From Helicobacteraceae bacterium (GTDB taxonomy: Bacteria; Campylobacterota; Campylobacteria; Campylobacterales; SZUA-545): a DNA stretch of 5,767 nucleotides. Below the pieces are notes generated by a model. It was not told where the DNA came from, ran no database searches, and was given only the letters and a program-made list of their open reading frames with translations. A program made the translations under genes and the position numbers. Below are positions 3,419 to 5,767 of the stretch, piece by piece; the stretch's first letter is position 1; each line of letters begins with the position of its first letter. The stretch spans positions 1-5,767 of the forward strand of contig JAISMA010000057.1 of assembly GCA_031276985.1 (NCBI GenBank), read 5' to 3'.

Positions 3419-5683
3419 ATGAGAGCCTTTATTGTTTGCGCGGCGCTATTGGCGCTGCTTGGTTGCGGCGGCGGCGGAGGAGGCGGAAGCGGTGGTGGTG
3501 GCGGAGGCGGCAACGGCGACGCAAGCGACGAAGATTTTTCCGTAGGCGCGATTGGCGAGGCTTTTCCAAGCCTTGACGAAGGCAAGCTAAAGATACAGCA
3601 AGGGCAGATCACAAAATGGTACTACTACGCTTCAAAAGCGGCGGTAAGCGACTATGCAAGCGCGTTGCTAGACAAAGGTTTCAGCTCAAGCGTAACAAAT
3701 TGCGGCGGAAGTCCTTATGATCGCTCAAAAGTTCTCGATAAGGGCAGTAAGCTGGCGTGCGCGGAGATAAATCAGGAGGGCGATTTCAACCTTGAATTGT
3801 TAAAGATCGACGGCTCGCCAAGCGGCTCGGAGGTAAGAGACGTCTATGGCGATGTACCGGGCGATATTTACTACGTTGATCGCATCATAGTGGCAACCTA
3901 CGACTCGGCTTTTGAAAACGCGGCAGACTCGTATAAAGACGCGCTTGAAAGCCCAAGCAACGGTTTTACTTGTCTGCCGGTCAGCGGTTATATAGAGTGC
4001 TATAAAACAAACGGCAACCTAAAGTACGAGGTTCTTGTTGGAGGCGTTATGTCGGACGGAACGCCATACGGCGTTATTCAGTGGAGCATCTACGGCGGCA
4101 AAGCCAAAGGGATCGCTAACGAGGCTTCCTGCTCTGTCGAGACCAATATCTCGTACTTCGACCCTAACGATTACATTGGTAATCCAAACGCGGCTTTTGC
4201 GAGCGACGATCGGCTTGCGGTCTATCAGTGGCATTTGAAAAACTGGGGGCAAAAAAGCGGTACTAGCTACGGCGCGAAAACGGTGGGCGAAGATATAAAC
4301 GTTACAAAGGTTTGGGAAGACGGCATTAAGGGAGAGGACGTAACGATTGGCATTGTCGATAACGGCACGGACTTTACGCATCCCGATTTAGCGCCAACTC
4401 ACGATCCGTCGTTAAGCCGCAACTACTATAGCCATTTGAACGATCCGTATCCCGTTAAAGCCGATTGCTCGCACGGCACGGCGACTGCGGGCATTGCGGG
4501 CGCAAGAGGCGGCAACGGCGGCGTTATGGGCGTAGCGCCAAAGGCGAATTTGGCGGGATTAAACATTGGACTTGGTTGCGGCGGTTATATGCCATACACA
4601 ACGGACGTAGCGGACGCGCTAAGCGCGGCGGTGGATATTTCGTCCAATTCATGGGGTTCGTCCGCGCCGACCGCAGTCGACGAGACGTTAGACAACGCGA
4701 TAATCGAAGGCGCGGCTACGGGACGAGGCGGCAAAGGCACGGTATACGTGTTTGCCGCGGGCAACGATCGCTCCCATAACGCCAACGGCAACTACGATCC
4801 GACGCAAAGCCTGTTTCAGTCGATTAGCGTAGCGGCGCTTGCTTCCGACGGTAAATACGCTAAGTATTCCAACAAAGGCGCGAATTTGTTAGTTAGCGCT
4901 TACGGCGCGTCTCAAACTTCGACGGCAAGCGGTAACGCGGCTGACGACGCGTGGATATTTACGACCGACGTATACGGTTGCGCCAAAGGCGAAAACCTTT
5001 ACGGGCAGCTTCCGCACGCGTTGAACGATTGCGGACAGTACAACGCCAAAATGAACGGCACAAGCGCCGCCGCTCCAATGGTTTCGGGCGTTGTGGCGTT
5101 AATGCTTGAAGCAAAACCAAGTCTAACTTGGCGCGACGTTCGCTATATTCTGGCGACGACGGCTAGAAAGAACGATCCGACAAATAGCGATTGGAAGAAA
5201 AACGGCGCGGGCTATTTGGTTAATCACAACTACGGCTTTGGCGCGGTGGACGCCTATAGCGCGGTTGAAAAGGCGAAAACCTTTACTTCGCTTGGAGCGC
5301 TAATAACGAGAGAGGAAAGCGAAACGGTTAATTCCAGCGTTACTTTCAACACCACGCCAAGAGAAGAAACGCTTACCTTTTCGGGTAGCGGTATTGACAA
5401 GATCGAATATGTCGACGTATGGGTCGATATAAACGATTATTCCTACGCCACTAAGCTAAACGTTACGCTAATCTCGCCAAGCGGAACAACATCCGAGCTT
5501 GCCTATGACACCTATAGCGGTACTTGGACGACGGGCATATACGACGGCGGATTTCGCTTTGGAACGGCGCGACATTTGGACGAAAGCGCGGACGGAACTT
5601 GGACGCTAAAGATTAGTAGCGGTTCTAGCCAAACCAGACTTTTCAGAAACTGGAAAATCAAAATCTACGGAAGGAGCAACTAA
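3419..5683 (+). CDS. Kexin/subtilisin-like serine protease lipoprotein with P-domain
   Basis: A 754-residue exported S8-family peptidase. Residues 1-16 (MRAFIVCAALLALLGC) form a lipoprotein signal peptide with lipobox LLGC, so Cys16 would be lipidated. A tether of 7 Gly, Ser, 7 Gly follows (17-31). Residues about 60-235 are an uncharacterised region that may be an internal duplication and may act as a propeptide or binding module. The catalytic domain runs about 265-615: Asp314 in VDNGTDFTHPDL, His352 in CSHGTATAGI, SSNSWG (408-413), oxyanion Asn449 in AAGND, and Ser549 in NGTSAAAPMVSG. The lead-in EDINVTKVWEDGIKGEDV (291-308) and NDPYP (341-345) are typical of the kexin/furin branch. Residues about 635-752 form a P/Homo B domain (VWVDINDYSY, LISPSGT, DGTWTLKI). 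Cys521/Cys538 could pair. Only the family is clear; substrate and cleavage preference cannot be read here. It starts 1 base after the leader ORF and overlaps the next gene by 1 base. Confidence 0.93.
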   Translation: MRAFIVCAALLALLGCGGGGGGGSGGGGGGGNGDASDEDFSVGAIGEAFPSLDEGKLKIQQGQITKWYYYASKAAVSDYASALLDKGFSSSVTNCGGSPYDRSKVLDKGSKLACAEINQEGDFNLELLKIDGSPSGSEVRDVYGDVPGDIYYVDRIIVATYDSAFENAADSYKDALESPSNGFTCLPVSGYIECYKTNGNLKYEVLVGGVMSDGTPYGVIQWSIYGGKAKGIANEASCSVETNISYFDPNDYIGNPNAAFASDDRLAVYQWHLKNWGQKSGTSYGAKTVGEDINVTKVWEDGIKGEDVTIGIVDNGTDFTHPDLAPTHDPSLSRNYYSHLNDPYPVKADCSHGTATAGIAGARGGNGGVMGVAPKANLAGLNIGLGCGGYMPYTTDVADALSAAVDISSNSWGSSAPTAVDETLDNAIIEGAATGRGGKGTVYVFAAGNDRSHNANGNYDPTQSLFQSISVAALASDGKYAKYSNKGANLLVSAYGASQTSTASGNAADDAWIFTTDVYGCAKGENLYGQLPHALNDCGQYNAKMNGTSAAAPMVSGVVALMLEAKPSLTWRDVRYILATTARKNDPTNSDWKKNGAGYLVNHNYGFGAVDAYSAVEKAKTFTSLGALITREESETVNSSVTFNTTPREETLTFSGSGIDKIEYVDVWVDINDYSYATKLNVTLISPSGTTSELAYDTYSGTWTTGIYDGGFRFGTARHLDESADGTWTLKISSGSSQTRLFRNWKIKIYGRSN
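5671..5676 (+). promoter_or_regulatory. Ribosome binding site for the downstream secreted-protein gene
   Basis: AAGGAG lies 6 bases before ATG 5683 and inside the last protease codons. This near-perfect Shine-Dalgarno sequence supports the partial downstream gene despite its short visible length. Confidence 0.8.
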
Positions 5684-5767
5684 TGACTCGCTATCTTTTA
5701 CCTTTGCTTGCGGCGACGGCGCTATGCGCCGCGCCTATCGTCATCAAAGAATCGCCCGATAGAAAGG
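5683..5767 (+). CDS. Secreted protein of unknown function, N-terminus only (partial)
   Basis: The first 28 codons of a gene that continues beyond the window. The peptide starts MTRYLLPLLAATALCAAP, a Sec signal peptide with a basic start, hydrophobic core and a likely signal peptidase I cut around LCAA/P. It does not fit a lipobox, because the residue before Cys is Leu. The mature start reads IVIKESPDRK. The ATG overlaps the protease TAA by one base (TAATG), and a strong AAGGAG precedes it, so it is co-transcribed and probably translationally coupled with the protease. That suggests a partner, inhibitor, chaperone or substrate of the protease, or another envelope protein. The visible part is too short to assign a family. 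Confidence 0.75.
   Translation, partial: MTRYLLPLLAATALCAAPIVIKESPDRK

Noticed and set aside
3358..3612. - strand frame with a long polyproline stretch
   Set aside because: The proline run is only the complement of the polyglycine tether codons of the protease lipoprotein; it has no ribosome binding site and no domain.

Overview
The window looks like part of a chromosome from a Campylobacterota-type bacterium (moderate confidence). FlhB resembles the flagellar FlhB proteins of that group, ftsK lies next to flagellar genes, the genes are packed with zero to a few bases between them, and there is a long poly-G tract of the kind that group uses for phase variation. G+C is near 50%, so this is not one of the AT-rich Campylobacter or Helicobacter genomes. 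I cannot name the genus.

Layout. (1) Positions 2-112 (+) hold the last 36 codons of ftsK, the DNA-binding gamma domain. (2) Positions 113-472 are a 360-base convergent intergenic region with no convincing gene. (3) Positions 473-3154 (-) are a tight operon, transcribed nadC, then flhB, then an unrecognised 258-residue helical-repeat protein. The junctions are 0 and 3 bases. (4) Positions 3155-3249 are a short divergent promoter region. The + strand has TTGACG and a perfect TATAAT. (5) Positions 3250-5767 (+) are a second operon: a 55-codon leader ORF interrupted by 14 consecutive G, a 754-residue kexin/subtilisin-like protease lipoprotein, and the start of a coupled gene for a secreted protein that runs off the window.

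How the parts may work together. The - strand operon combines NAD synthesis (NadC) with the flagellar export switch (FlhB). Its third gene may be a flagellar or export accessory factor, but only position suggests that. The + strand operon is the most interesting part. The protease is predicted to be lipid-anchored outside the inner membrane through a polyglycine tether. It has a full Asp/His/Ser triad, a P-domain and an uncharacterised, possibly duplicated N-terminal region. The poly-G leader ORF ahead of it ends 1 base before the protease ATG at 14 G, overlaps that ATG as ATGA at 15 G, and stops about 105 bases upstream at 13 G. That is a plausible slippage-controlled translational switch. 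I have not seen it described, and it rests on inference from this one sequence.
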